A stretch of 64,000 nucleotides of DNA, taken from contig CALUKX010000003.1 in assembly GCA_944321335.1 (NCBI GenBank), forward strand, positions 1 to 64,000, read 5' to 3'. The notes beneath the pieces were generated by a model. It was given only the letters and a program-made list of their open reading frames with translations, was not told where the DNA came from and did no database searches. Origin of the DNA: an uncultured Phocaeicola sp. Lineage in GTDB: Bacteria > Bacteroidota > Bacteroidia > Bacteroidales > Bacteroidaceae. Both the position numbers and the translations under genes were made by a program. Positions 8,491-17,830 of this stretch are shown piece after piece (the stretch's first letter is position 1; every line of letters starts with the position of its first letter).

Positions 8491-9870
8491 ATGGCAAAGC
8501 AAGGAACACTTTTGGTAGTCGATGATAATCGCAATATTCTTACTTCACTCCAATACCTGTTGGGGGAATATTTTGATAAGGTACTGACTTTAAGTTCACC
8601 CGTAACCATTCCGACGGTTTTGATACAGGATAAGATTGATGTGGTATTGTTGGATATGAACTTCTCGTCAGGTATCAACAGCGGGAATGAAGGTTTGTAT
8701 TGGTTGCGTGAAATCAAAAGATTGCGTCCTCAGACGGAAGTTGTCCTTTTTACGGCCTATGCCGATATCAATCTGGCGATTACGGGAATCAAGGACGGGG
8801 CATCCGATTTCGTTGTCAAGCCATGGGATAATGTAAAACTTGTGCAGACATTGCAGGAGGCTTATGAGAAGGTTGGCGGTGGAAAGAAAGGAAAGAAGAA
8901 AAAGACCGAACCGGTAGAAGAGTCTCCCGAAGGAATGTATTGGGGAAATTCCCAGGCTATCCGTCCGCTGAAACTGATGGTCGATAAGGTCAGCGTTACC
9001 GATGCCAATATTCTGATTACAGGTGAAAACGGAACCGGTAAGGACATGCTTGCACGGGAAATCCATCGCCTGTCCAACCGTAAGGACGGACCGATGATTT
9101 CGGTCGATATGGGTGCCATTACGGAATCCTTGTTCGAAAGCGAGCTTTTCGGTCATGTGAAGGGATCGTTTACCGATGCCCATGCCGATCGTATCGGACG
9201 CTTTGAAGCAGCCGATGGGGGAACCTTATTCCTTGATGAAATAGCCAATCTGCCTTACCATCTGCAGGCGAAACTGCTGACGGTGATACAGAAACGCAGT
9301 TTTGTGCGTGTGGGTAGCAATACTTCCCAACCCACCAACATTCGCCTTATTTGTGCAACCAACCGCAATCTTGAAGAAATGGTCCGTAACGGAGAATTCC
9401 GTGAAGACTTGCTTTATCGTATCAATACCATCCATCTGCATATACCGGCTTTACGTGAGCGGAAAGAAGACATTCTTCCGTTGGCAAAACGTTTCATCCA
9501 GAAATATGCACAGCAATACGGTCGTCAGGTTTCCGGCATTACTCCCGAAGCGGCCCGCCGCTTGCTCGACCATCCTTGGTACGGCAATATCCGTGAGCTG
9601 CAGCATACCATAGAAAAATCGGTTATCCTTACCGATGGCGAAGAACTGCAGGCTGAAATGTTGCAGCTCTCGTCAGTTCCTGCATCTCAAACTTCACCGG
9701 AAACTGAATCTCATGACTCGGAAGTTCCTTTCCACACTTTGGACGAAATGGAATGTAGCATGATCAAGCGTGCAATCGACCAATGTGAAGGAAATCTATC
9801 ACAGGCTGCGGCCCAATTAGGAATTACGCGACAGACACTCTATAACAAAATGAAACGTTATGGACTTTAA
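8491..9870 (+). CDS. Sigma-54-dependent response regulator (NtrC type)
   Basis: 459 aa. The receiver domain (about 1-125) has acidic residues at 11-12, the phosphoacceptor Asp55 (VVLLD) and a conserved Lys110. A lysine-rich linker (about 130-142) leads to the AAA+ sigma-54 interaction domain, with Walker A GENGTGKD (178-185), the loop normally written GAFTGA reading GSFTDA (225-230), Walker B GGTLFLDE (243-250) and an arginine-rich region (ATNRNLEEMVRNGEFREDLLYR). A Fis-type helix-turn-helix closes the protein (about 436-459). It overlaps the kinase gene by 11 bases. Context points to control of the divergent export operon, whose promoter is of sigma-54 type. Confidence 0.92.
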   Translation: MAKQGTLLVVDDNRNILTSLQYLLGEYFDKVLTLSSPVTIPTVLIQDKIDVVLLDMNFSSGINSGNEGLYWLREIKRLRPQTEVVLFTAYADINLAITGIKDGASDFVVKPWDNVKLVQTLQEAYEKVGGGKKGKKKKTEPVEESPEGMYWGNSQAIRPLKLMVDKVSVTDANILITGENGTGKDMLAREIHRLSNRKDGPMISVDMGAITESLFESELFGHVKGSFTDAHADRIGRFEAADGGTLFLDEIANLPYHLQAKLLTVIQKRSFVRVGSNTSQPTNIRLICATNRNLEEMVRNGEFREDLLYRINTIHLHIPALRERKEDILPLAKRFIQKYAQQYGRQVSGITPEAARRLLDHPWYGNIRELQHTIEKSVILTDGEELQAEMLQLSSVPASQTSPETESHDSEVPFHTLDEMECSMIKRAIDQCEGNLSQAAAQLGITRQTLYNKMKRYGL

Positions 9871-11167
9871 ACAGCTGATAACTACCACACCTTTCCGTTC
9901 AATCTTGTTGGTTGCAGGAGTGGTGATGCTGACATTGGGAATCAATGATCGGGAGGTAAGCTATGGAATTGTGGGTGGGGGGTGTTGTCTGCTGGCCTTG
10001 ATCCTGTATTTCCGGGCACAGAAGGCATTGAAGGAAAGATGTTGGCTGATGATTGAGGCCATCAGAAACCGTGATTATTCGTTTCGTCTTCCGTCCAAAG
10101 GTGCATGGGGTGGAGAAGGTGTCCTGCAGGATGCCTTGAACCGTTTCGGCGATCTGATGGGAGAACAGAAACAACTGATGGAACAAAGGGAACGGTTTTA
10201 TGAACAGATATTGTCGAGTGTAACTTCCGGTATCATTGTGCTTGATGAACAGATGAAGGTGATTCAGACAAATCCTGCCGTATCGCAACTGTTGGGCGTT
10301 CCAGTATTGGCTACCTTGCAGCAATTGGAACAGTTCGGAGAGGAAGTTCCCCAGACTTTACGGACGTTGGCGGCCGGAGAGCGTGGCTACCTTCATTTTA
10401 CCAATACGAAAGGCGATGTGGACCTGTTGGTAAGAGCTTCCGAAATGGAAGTGGGTGGTAAGAAAGTCCGTATACTGGCATTGAATGATATCCGTAATGA
10501 ATTGGATGCGAAAGAGTTGGACTCATGGATTAAGCTGACCCGTGTGCTGACTCATGAAATCATGAATTCCATTGCTCCGATTTCTTCCTTGAGTGATACT
10601 TTCCTGCATCGTCAGGATGTGGTAGGGACACCGTTGTACGATGGAATCCGTGCTATTCACGATACTTCTGTAGGTCTGATATCCTTTGTCGACAGTTATC
10701 GTAAGTTCTCTTCCTTGCAGAAACCGGCTCCTGAACCTTTCTATGTGTTGGATATGTTACAACAGATTGAAAAGTTGGGAATGTTACCTGAAAATGTGAA
10801 ACTTTCTTTGCAGATAGAACCGACCGATTTGATGGTCTATGCCGATCCGAACCTGATCCGTCAGGTTTTGATTAATCTGATAAAGAATGCCGGACAGGCT
10901 ATAGGCTCTGCTCATGGGAATATTCATGTACGGGCGTTCAGCTCAGCAAACGAGCATGTATTCATTTATATAAGCAATGACGGACCGACAATTCCGGAAG
11001 AGGTTGCTGAACAGATATTTGTTCCGTTCTTCACCACGAAAAAGGACGGAAACGGTATTGGCTTGTCGCTCTCGCGTCAGATTATGAAACTATCGGGTGG
11101 AAGCATCAGTCTGCTACGTGCCGGAACAAACGGTTGGAATACAACTTTTGTATTGGAATTCGAATAA
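9860..11167 (+). CDS. Sensor histidine kinase (NtrB/PAS type)
   Basis: 435 aa. Two N-terminal membrane helices (about 13-28 and 34-51) enclose almost no periplasmic loop, so sensing is probably intramembrane or cytoplasmic. A HAMP-like/PAS region (about 60-215) follows. The H-box is LTHEIMNSIAPI with His232, and the ATPase domain carries the N-box (NLIKNAGQA), a G1-like NDGP and the G2 box GNGIGLSLS. The start ATG lies inside the 3' end of the regulator gene, implying translational coupling. The signal is unknown; envelope or efflux-substrate stress is an inference from the neighbouring export operon. Confidence 0.9.
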   Translation: MDFKQLITTTPFRSILLVAGVVMLTLGINDREVSYGIVGGGCCLLALILYFRAQKALKERCWLMIEAIRNRDYSFRLPSKGAWGGEGVLQDALNRFGDLMGEQKQLMEQRERFYEQILSSVTSGIIVLDEQMKVIQTNPAVSQLLGVPVLATLQQLEQFGEEVPQTLRTLAAGERGYLHFTNTKGDVDLLVRASEMEVGGKKVRILALNDIRNELDAKELDSWIKLTRVLTHEIMNSIAPISSLSDTFLHRQDVVGTPLYDGIRAIHDTSVGLISFVDSYRKFSSLQKPAPEPFYVLDMLQQIEKLGMLPENVKLSLQIEPTDLMVYADPNLIRQVLINLIKNAGQAIGSAHGNIHVRAFSSANEHVFIYISNDGPTIPEEVAEQIFVPFFTTKKDGNGIGLSLSRQIMKLSGGSISLLRAGTNGWNTTFVLEFE

Positions 11168-11169
11168 GT

Positions 11170-11586
11170 TTACTGTTGGCCTTTCGCTTCAGTTTCCTGA
11201 ATGAATACCCTGCCGTTCCTCTTTTCAACAGAGATGAGACTACCTTTCGGACTCAGATTGAATGGGGTGATCTCATCGGTCTTATTGTCTACGATCATTA
11301 ATGCATTCTCTTCGGCAAAACGGTTGACCTGCAGTTTCAGACCCGCATTGTCCATGGTGCGGTTGAGCAATAAACTGTCGTTGATGTAGACTGAGATACT
11401 GTCGCCTGCAAAGTTATCGGCTATTTCTATCGTGTAGATTCCCTCGTAGACCGTCTGCCCGTTTTCTTTCTTCTGTCCTCTGAAGCCCAGATAAAGGAAA
11501 AGGCAAACGATAAAGAAAACGCCGAAAGCCAGGATTCCGTTGCCTATCATAAACTGCTTGTTGCTGTTGATGCTTTTATTGCTCAT
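11170..11586 (-). CDS. Small single-pass membrane protein, unknown function
   Basis: 138 aa. One membrane helix (about residues 13-34, GNGILAFGVFFIVCLFLYLGF) is followed by a roughly 100-residue domain rich in beta-type stretches that would face the periplasm. I do not recognise a family. It converges with the kinase gene, with only 2 bases between the two stop codons and no visible terminator in between. A TAnnTTTG-like element (CAAAAGTA on plus, 11611-11618) lies about 25 bases upstream of its start. Reading frame and composition look like a real gene. Confidence 0.7.
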   Translation of the reverse strand: MSNKSINSNKQFMIGNGILAFGVFFIVCLFLYLGFRGQKKENGQTVYEGIYTIEIADNFAGDSISVYINDSLLLNRTMDNAGLKLQVNRFAEENALMIVDNKTDEITPFNLSPKGSLISVEKRNGRVFIQETEAKGQQ

Positions 11587-11647
11587 GGTTCGTCAGATTT
11601 TGATATATCGCAAAAGTACATATTTTTTTGAGCATAGGAATAAAATA

Positions 11648-11681
11648 GTCCGGATTTGTGACTCACGCCAAAAATCCGGAC
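11648..11681 (-). terminator. Terminator of the receptor-lipoprotein operon
   Basis: Perfect 10-bp stem (GTCCGGATTT 11648-11657, AAATCCGGAC 11672-11681), 14-base loop, followed on the minus strand by TATTTTATT. It closes the operon of the TonB receptor and beta-helix lipoprotein. Confidence 0.65.
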
Positions 11682-11718
11682 AGGAAGAATAGAGTTTTAT
11701 TAATGATTTGAGAGGGGG

Positions 11719-12960
11719 TTAGAGTGTCCAGCCTTTAGTCCAATCGTTACCTGCTTTCACAGCGCCCTTGAAGTTGGTGCTTTCGAAGAACTTATCGCTA
11801 CTTGAAAGATCTTTACCACCTTCTTCTGTACCTACGTACTGACTGCTCCAGCTGAATTTACAATTGGTGTTGTTTCCTTCTGCTGCAACGAAGAACTCAT
11901 TGGTATAAATGTTCTGTTTTGAAGAAAGTTCTCCACTAATAGAAACATATTCCAATTTCGAGATACCGTTCTTCAATGCATTTTCTGTACCTTCTGTTTC
12001 TACGGTTAGCGGTTTGCTTTTGCCATCGATAAGTGTGTTGTACAGTTCCACTTCAGTACCTGCACGAAGACGTACACCTTGCGAGTCGCTGCCGTTACCG
12101 ATCAAGGTAGCATTGGCGATGATCGGGTGAGAGATAGGAGCCGCAGCATTGTTGTTGCCGTTGTTGTCGCATTCCATCAGACAGTCGCAGTTGTATCCCA
12201 GACTGCTTTCCTTATCCTGATAAGCCACCAGGAACTGAGCCTTACCGTTCCAACCTTCAGTCCAGTCGAATGAATCGTCACTGCAGCTTGTAACAACCAT
12301 GTATTTCACATTTACCGAACCGCCAAAGAATTCGAAACCGTCGTCGGAGCCTTTGTAAGCCTGCAAGTGTTCTACTGTTGTTCCGTTACCTACTCCATAG
12401 AAAGAAACACCGTTTGCTTCGTGCTCTTCATCGAATGCATAACCGGTATATTCCAGGCGGATGTATTTCAATACTCCTGAATTGTCTGCATCGTTGTTGC
12501 CACCGTAAGGTGAGTTGCCGATTTCCGATTTTCCTGTACCACCTTCTGCGTTGGTATGTGCATATCCACAGATATGGATACCACCCCATGCTCCCGGTTC
12601 CTTCTTGGTAGAAGTCATGACAATCGGATTCGATGCCGTACCCTGAGCATTGATTTTTGCACCTTGTTCAACGAGAATATAATCTACGTTGTCGTCATAC
12701 TGGGCTACGATTGTAACCCCTGCCGGGATGGTCAGGGTAGCACCGTTCTTGACATGTATACCGCCACTTAATTTATACTCTTTGCCGGATTCCAGAGTCG
12801 TATCAGAGGTAATGTCAGCATCCAGAACATAATCGGTCTGAGTACCGTTATTTCCGTTAGAACCATTGTCTGTAGTCGGATCATCACTGTCACTGCAAGA
12901 AGTGAAGATTGTTATACCGGCAACGAGTGCCATCATCGCAAATTTCCAATTTTTTTTCAT
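11719..12960 (-). CDS. Beta-helix-type surface lipoprotein
   Basis: 413 aa. The lipoprotein signal ends in IFTSCSDSDDP; the acidic residues after the Cys resemble the lipoprotein export signal of Bacteroidetes surface proteins. The body has a solenoid-like region beginning LESGKEYKLSGGIHVKNGATLTIPAGVTI and repeated short beta strands with NxxY/F patterns, consistent with a right-handed parallel beta-helix as in pectate-lyase-like folds. Active-site residues of a lyase cannot be identified. It is encoded 41 bases downstream of a TonB-dependent receptor, so it may be the receptor's surface partner. The specific ligand is unknown. Confidence 0.72.
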   Translation of the reverse strand: MKKNWKFAMMALVAGITIFTSCSDSDDPTTDNGSNGNNGTQTDYVLDADITSDTTLESGKEYKLSGGIHVKNGATLTIPAGVTIVAQYDDNVDYILVEQGAKINAQGTASNPIVMTSTKKEPGAWGGIHICGYAHTNAEGGTGKSEIGNSPYGGNNDADNSGVLKYIRLEYTGYAFDEEHEANGVSFYGVGNGTTVEHLQAYKGSDDGFEFFGGSVNVKYMVVTSCSDDSFDWTEGWNGKAQFLVAYQDKESSLGYNCDCLMECDNNGNNNAAAPISHPIIANATLIGNGSDSQGVRLRAGTEVELYNTLIDGKSKPLTVETEGTENALKNGISKLEYVSISGELSSKQNIYTNEFFVAAEGNNTNCKFSWSSQYVGTEEGGKDLSSSDKFFESTNFKGAVKAGNDWTKGWTL

Positions 12961-13001
12961 ACAAGTGAATTGTTTTAATTAAGTTGTGAGATTGATTTCT
13001 A

Positions 13002-15680
13002 TTATAAATTGTAAGTTACTCCGATTTCAAAGCTTGTTCCGCGTTTGAATCGTTCCACTTCCAGTTCTTTTCCTGTTTGTGGTACCTCCTGCTTGAAGAT
13101 AACCGATCTGTTCAAAAGGTCGTTGACCTGTAGCTTGACACTGAACTTGCTGTTGAAGCGATAACTTCCTACAAAATTCAATGTCTGTACCGGCTGTTGT
13201 TCGATATCTCCCAGTCCGGCTATACCTACCGCATGGATTCGCGGTCCTTGCAGATTGTACAGCAAGGCTGTGCTCAACTGTTGTTCTTCTCCGAAGCGGG
13301 GAGAGTAGGTGATATCGGCATTGACCAGATAAGGAGATGCACCTTGAAGTGCACGCTGGTCGTTGGTGTAGGCACCGCCTTCCGGCAACTTCACGTTGGT
13401 GTACATATAGGATGCATTGGCGCCGATACGCAAGTCCTTCACAAGCTCCTTTCGGAATTCTACTTCCACACCGGCTGCCATACCGTTGTCGGCATTGCGG
13501 AACGAATGTTCGGCTGCTCCACCTACCAAGGTCTGTACACGTTCGATCGGGGCTTCGAGGAATTTGTAGTAACCGGTTATTGAAAGCATATCACCGTTGT
13601 CGTTGAAAAGTTCGTAACGCAGGTCGATGTTGTAGTTGTAACCGTTCTGCAGGTCGGCATTACCTCGAATCTGTGCTGCGCCGTAGGATTCCTGATAGAG
13701 GAAAGGAGCCATTTCGATAAACGATGGACGTGTTACGGTGCGCGAGAACGAGAAACGGAGGCTGTTGGCCTTGTTCAATTGATATTTCATGTTCAATGCC
13801 GGGAAGAGATCGTTCGTGTTCAAATCTCTTCTTTTTGCCTTGCTTTGGTCGTCGTAATAATTTACCCATTGTTTGCTGACCTCATAACGTAATCCGACAT
13901 TAATCAACAGAGGTTCAATCGGATATATGTCAGCCAAAATATATCCTGCATAAATGCTGTTTCCTGCATCATAGCTATCTTTCGGCTGTTTCTTTCGATC
14001 TATGACAACTTGACCGTCTGAAATGCTTCCCTGATTGATAAAATCCGATGGCGTGTAAATATCGTTTATTGTCGGATCAAGCTTGTTCAGGTTGTAATAG
14101 AAACGGGTTGCCATATAATCACGACTCTTGTCCTTATAAGTGAATCCGGCCTGGATGCGATGATTTTCACCGAACTTGTATTCACCGCTCAGATTGCCGA
14201 CCCATTCTTTTTCGTCCAATGTTCCGAAATAACGCATCGTTTCCTGTCGGTTCAGCTTGAAAAGCTCCAGCTGGCCGTCTTTCTTCTCAAACATCACCTG
14301 TCGGCGGTCGGGCTCGTCACTTCCTGTCTTGCTGTACGAACCTCCCCAATTGATGGTCCATTGTTTGCCTATATGATGTTTACCGCTCAACTGATGATTC
14401 TGTAGACTATAGATGTGTGTCACATTATTGCTGCCGATCAGGTTATGGTCTTCGTAGTCGAAACCTTCGCGACGCATATAGGTGTCGACGGCATTTCGGG
14501 CGTAGAAGAATGTATAGCTCAACTGATCCTGTCCGCGGAATGTATAACCTACACTACCTAGTCCGGCAATTTTAAGTTCGTTTGAATAACTGTCGTAGTC
14601 GAAATCATTGAGGGTATTCCCTGAAGCCTCCAACGTACGGACATACGCATTTTCCATTGCCTGTTGGGAATTACTGATTCCGAACGAAGCTAGCACACTC
14701 AGCGTGCTACCTTTAATGTCGAAATTCTTTCCTACACCGATATTCCCTCCGAACTCAGGTAATGCATTTTTCTTCTTTACATCGAAATCGGTATTGAAAA
14801 GTTTGTTTTGAGTTGCATAATCTTCAAAGTCAGCCAGATCCATGTTCTGGATATGCTTGTTGAGAGATGGGGTCTTGAACAGGCTACCGTCGCGATCCAT
14901 CTGGTACATATCCTTGCCCAATGTATTGAACTTGCCTCCTACATTGAAGGAAAGGTTGAAGAAATCTTCACCAGTCTGTTCCTTGGTTCCGATGTCGATA
15001 TGTGCTCCTGAATAATCGGCAAATGAATTGGCTTGATAAACTTTACTTACCGTAATGTTCTTGACGGTTGAAGTAGGGAACAAATCCAACGGAATCAGCT
15101 TGTTGTCGGGATTCGGAGAAGCGATCGGAAGCCCGTTGAGGGTTGTTGTGCTGTAACGGTCGCCAAGTCCGCGGACAATGATCTGTCCTGCAGAGGCTAT
15201 TGATACTCCTGTAATCTTCTTTACACCTTCTTCCACGTTGGAAATACCTTTGGCACTCATTTCCTTGGCTCCGAGGTTTTCAATCGCAACGCTTGATTTC
15301 TGGCGTTCCATCATCAAGGCACGTTCATTCTCGAGATTTTTCTTCGCTACGACCGTCACTTCATCGAGCTGTTGGTTATCGGGGGCAAGTGCAATGACCA
15401 ATTCCTCTTTCTGATTCTTCCGGATATTGATCTTCTGAGTTTTATAAGATACATACTGGATGATTAGATTACACTCCTGACCTTTCAGATGGTTTATTTC
15501 GAAACGTCCGTCAATATCAGTAATAGCACCTGTAGAGGTGCCTTCAACTTGAATTGTCGCTCCAATCAAAGGCTCTTTCGTTACTTGGTCCAGAACAACT
15601 CCTTTGACCGAAAATGCATGTGCGCTTACTGCAGCAACAGCCATCGGAGTCAATAACATGATTCGTCTAAAGTTTACCAT
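13002..15680 (-). CDS. TonB-dependent outer membrane receptor
   Basis: 892 aa. A signal peptide (to about residue 22, AVSAHA) precedes a carboxypeptidase-D-like beta-sandwich (FSVKGVVLDQVTKEPLIGATIQVEG, about 23-105), a plug domain (VRGLGDRYSTTTLNGLPIASP near 168-188) and a 22-strand barrel ending in EIGVTYNL. It is shorter than SusC-type proteins (about 1000 aa) and has no SusD neighbour, so it is more likely a receptor for a metal, cofactor, oligopeptide or similar ligand. Only the beta-helix lipoprotein gene follows. A possible -7 element (TAATTTTG on minus, 15734-15727) lies upstream without a clear -33. Confidence 0.88.
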   Translation of the reverse strand: MVNFRRIMLLTPMAVAAVSAHAFSVKGVVLDQVTKEPLIGATIQVEGTSTGAITDIDGRFEINHLKGQECNLIIQYVSYKTQKINIRKNQKEELVIALAPDNQQLDEVTVVAKKNLENERALMMERQKSSVAIENLGAKEMSAKGISNVEEGVKKITGVSIASAGQIIVRGLGDRYSTTTLNGLPIASPNPDNKLIPLDLFPTSTVKNITVSKVYQANSFADYSGAHIDIGTKEQTGEDFFNLSFNVGGKFNTLGKDMYQMDRDGSLFKTPSLNKHIQNMDLADFEDYATQNKLFNTDFDVKKKNALPEFGGNIGVGKNFDIKGSTLSVLASFGISNSQQAMENAYVRTLEASGNTLNDFDYDSYSNELKIAGLGSVGYTFRGQDQLSYTFFYARNAVDTYMRREGFDYEDHNLIGSNNVTHIYSLQNHQLSGKHHIGKQWTINWGGSYSKTGSDEPDRRQVMFEKKDGQLELFKLNRQETMRYFGTLDEKEWVGNLSGEYKFGENHRIQAGFTYKDKSRDYMATRFYYNLNKLDPTINDIYTPSDFINQGSISDGQVVIDRKKQPKDSYDAGNSIYAGYILADIYPIEPLLINVGLRYEVSKQWVNYYDDQSKAKRRDLNTNDLFPALNMKYQLNKANSLRFSFSRTVTRPSFIEMAPFLYQESYGAAQIRGNADLQNGYNYNIDLRYELFNDNGDMLSITGYYKFLEAPIERVQTLVGGAAEHSFRNADNGMAAGVEVEFRKELVKDLRIGANASYMYTNVKLPEGGAYTNDQRALQGASPYLVNADITYSPRFGEEQQLSTALLYNLQGPRIHAVGIAGLGDIEQQPVQTLNFVGSYRFNSKFSVKLQVNDLLNRSVIFKQEVPQTGKELEVERFKRGTSFEIGVTYNL

Positions 15681-15879
15681 TCTTTTTTATTCTCTTGATT
15701 TTTAATAGTGGCGTTTTTTACTGCTGCAAAATTAGGGCGACGGTATTTCGGAAATATGTCGGAATGTTGAGGATTGATTGACGGAACGGTTGCAAATCTG
15801 TTACTTGTAGAAATAGCTGTAAATCTATATGTTATAAATTGTGAATATTTCTGAAACTGCAAAATATAAGAATAAATAT

Positions 15880-15910
15880 TTTGAGGTACATTATATTATT
15901 TGTATCTTTG
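15880..15910 (+). promoter_or_regulatory. Promoter of the rimP-nusA-infB operon
   Basis: TTTG (15880-15883), a 19-base spacer, then TATCTTTG (15903-15910) is a full match to the Bacteroides primary promoter. The start would be about 15917, leaving a leader of about 60 bases before rimP. Confidence 0.8.
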
Positions 15911-15977
15911 CAGACGAGTTGAATGAAAAGGTGAGGGGGCGGTTGAGCTCCTTTTTTTGTTCTTATATAGTTAATGC

Positions 15978-16445
15978 ATGATAGATAAAAACGTTGTAAC
16001 CCGGATAGTTGATGAATGGCTGGAGGGTAAGGATTATTTTCTGGTAGACGTCACCGTTAGTCCGGATGACAAAATTGTAGTTGAAATCGACCATGCCGAA
16101 GGTGTGTGGATCGATGATTGTGTGGAACTGAGCCGATACATCGAATCGAAACTGAACCGTGAAGAGGAAGATTATGAATTGGAAGTTGGCTCGGCGGGTA
16201 TCGGTCAGCCGTTTAAGGTACTTCAGCAATATATGATTCATGTCGGAAAGAATGTCGAGGTGCTCGACAAGAGCGGCAAGAAATGGATCGGCGTGCTGGT
16301 CGATGCGAACAATGAAAATTTTACGGTTACAGTTGAAACCAAAATCAAACCGGAAGGAGCTAAGCGTCCGAAACTGGTGGAACAGAATGTAACCTTTACA
16401 TATGACGAAATAAAATACACCAAATACTTAATTAGCTTTAGATAA
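15978..16445 (+). CDS. rimP: Ribosome maturation factor RimP
   Basis: 155 aa, normal length for RimP, the 30S maturation factor. The N-terminal alpha/beta domain contains the family pattern VEIDHAEGVWIDDCVELSRYIESKL followed by YELEVGSAGIGQPF; many relatives have DYxLEVSSPGxxxPL here. The C-terminal SH3-like domain covers about 90-155. It is followed by nusA after 2 bases and then infB, the order conserved in most bacteria. The leader has a weak hairpin with a T-run (about 15925-15959). Confidence 0.94.
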   Translation: MIDKNVVTRIVDEWLEGKDYFLVDVTVSPDDKIVVEIDHAEGVWIDDCVELSRYIESKLNREEEDYELEVGSAGIGQPFKVLQQYMIHVGKNVEVLDKSGKKWIGVLVDANNENFTVTVETKIKPEGAKRPKLVEQNVTFTYDEIKYTKYLISFR

Positions 16446-16447
16446 TT

Positions 16448-17707
16448 ATGGCGAAAAAAGAACCAGCAGTCAGCTTGATTGACACGTTTTCGGAATTTAA
16501 GGAATTAAAGAATATCGATCGCACTACTATGGTCAGTGTGTTGGAAGAGTCGTTCCGTAGTGTGATTGCAAAAATGTTCGGTACAGATGAAAATTACGAC
16601 GTTATCGTAAACCCGGATAAGGGCGACTTCGAAATCTGGCGTAACCGTACCGTTGTAGCGGATGATGAACTGACAAACCCGAACATGCAGATTTCGCTGA
16701 CAGAGGCACGTAAGATTGATGCTTCTTATGAGGTGGGTGAAGAAGTTACAGATGAGGTGATTTTCGAGAAATTCGGTCGCCGTGCAATCCTGAACCTTCG
16801 TCAGACATTGGCCTCTAAGATTCTGGAATTGGAAAAAGATAGCTTGTACAACAAGTATATTGATAAGGTCGGTACTGTAATCGCTGCCGAAGTTTACCAG
16901 ATCTGGAAAAAGGAAATCCTTTTACTGGACGATGAAGGCAATGAACTGTTGCTCCCGAAGACTGAACAGATTCCGAGCGATTTCTACCGTAAAGGCGAAA
17001 CAGTACGTGCAGTAGTTGCACGTGTGGACAATAAGAACAACAATCCGAAGATTATTCTGAGCCGTACTTCACCGGTGTTCCTTCAGCGTTTGTTCGAACA
17101 GGAAGTTCCGGAAATCAATGATGGCTTGATTACTATCAAGAAGATTGCACGTATTCCGGGTGAACGTGCTAAGATTGCAGTCGAATCGTACGATGAACGT
17201 ATCGATCCTGTAGGTGCTTGTGTGGGTGTCAAGGGGGCTCGTATTCATGGAATTGTTCGTGAATTGAGAAATGAAAATATTGATGTTATTAACTATACTT
17301 CAAATATCCAATTGTTTATCCAACGTGCGTTGAGCCCTGCAAAGGTGTCTTCAATTATCATGCATGAGGCTGAAAAGAAGGCGGAGGTTTATCTGAAACC
17401 TGAAGAAGTTTCATTGGCTATCGGTAAAGGTGGTATGAATATCAAGCTTGCCAGTATGTTGACTGAATATACAATTGATGTATATCGTGAGCTGGACGAC
17501 TCGGCTGCCGATGATGAAGATATCTACTTGGATGAGTTCAAGGATGAAATTGACGAATGGGTTATCAATGCAATCAAAGGCATCGGTATTGATACAGCCA
17601 AAGGTGTTTTGAATGCTCCGCGTGAAATGTTGATTGAAAAGGCTGATTTGGAAGAAAACACCGTGGATGATGTGTTGCGAATTTTGAAGGCTGAGTTTGA
17701 GGAATAG
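16448..17707 (+). CDS. nusA: Transcription termination/antitermination factor NusA
   Basis: 419 aa. The N-terminal RNA-polymerase-binding domain (about 1-125) is followed by an S1 domain (about 135-200) and two KH domains including CVGVKGARIHGIVRELRNENIDVI and LAIGKGGMNIKLASML. A short helix-hairpin-helix-like tail (IKGIGIDTAKGVLNAP) ends the protein. It lacks the two acidic repeats of the E. coli protein, as is normal outside the gamma-proteobacteria. It is tightly coupled to rimP (2-base gap). Confidence 0.95.
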   Translation: MAKKEPAVSLIDTFSEFKELKNIDRTTMVSVLEESFRSVIAKMFGTDENYDVIVNPDKGDFEIWRNRTVVADDELTNPNMQISLTEARKIDASYEVGEEVTDEVIFEKFGRRAILNLRQTLASKILELEKDSLYNKYIDKVGTVIAAEVYQIWKKEILLLDDEGNELLLPKTEQIPSDFYRKGETVRAVVARVDNKNNNPKIILSRTSPVFLQRLFEQEVPEINDGLITIKKIARIPGERAKIAVESYDERIDPVGACVGVKGARIHGIVRELRNENIDVINYTSNIQLFIQRALSPAKVSSIIMHEAEKKAEVYLKPEEVSLAIGKGGMNIKLASMLTEYTIDVYRELDDSAADDEDIYLDEFKDEIDEWVINAIKGIGIDTAKGVLNAPREMLIEKADLEENTVDDVLRILKAEFEE

Positions 17708-17830
17708 CATAGCGATTGGAGATTGAAATGGCACCCGCACTTTCGAGGATGTGTTTGTTTTAATCTTTAGAATTTATTTTTCGTGATTGGCAATTTTTTT
17801 CTCGAACTCTATTAAAAACTTAAAAAATTT

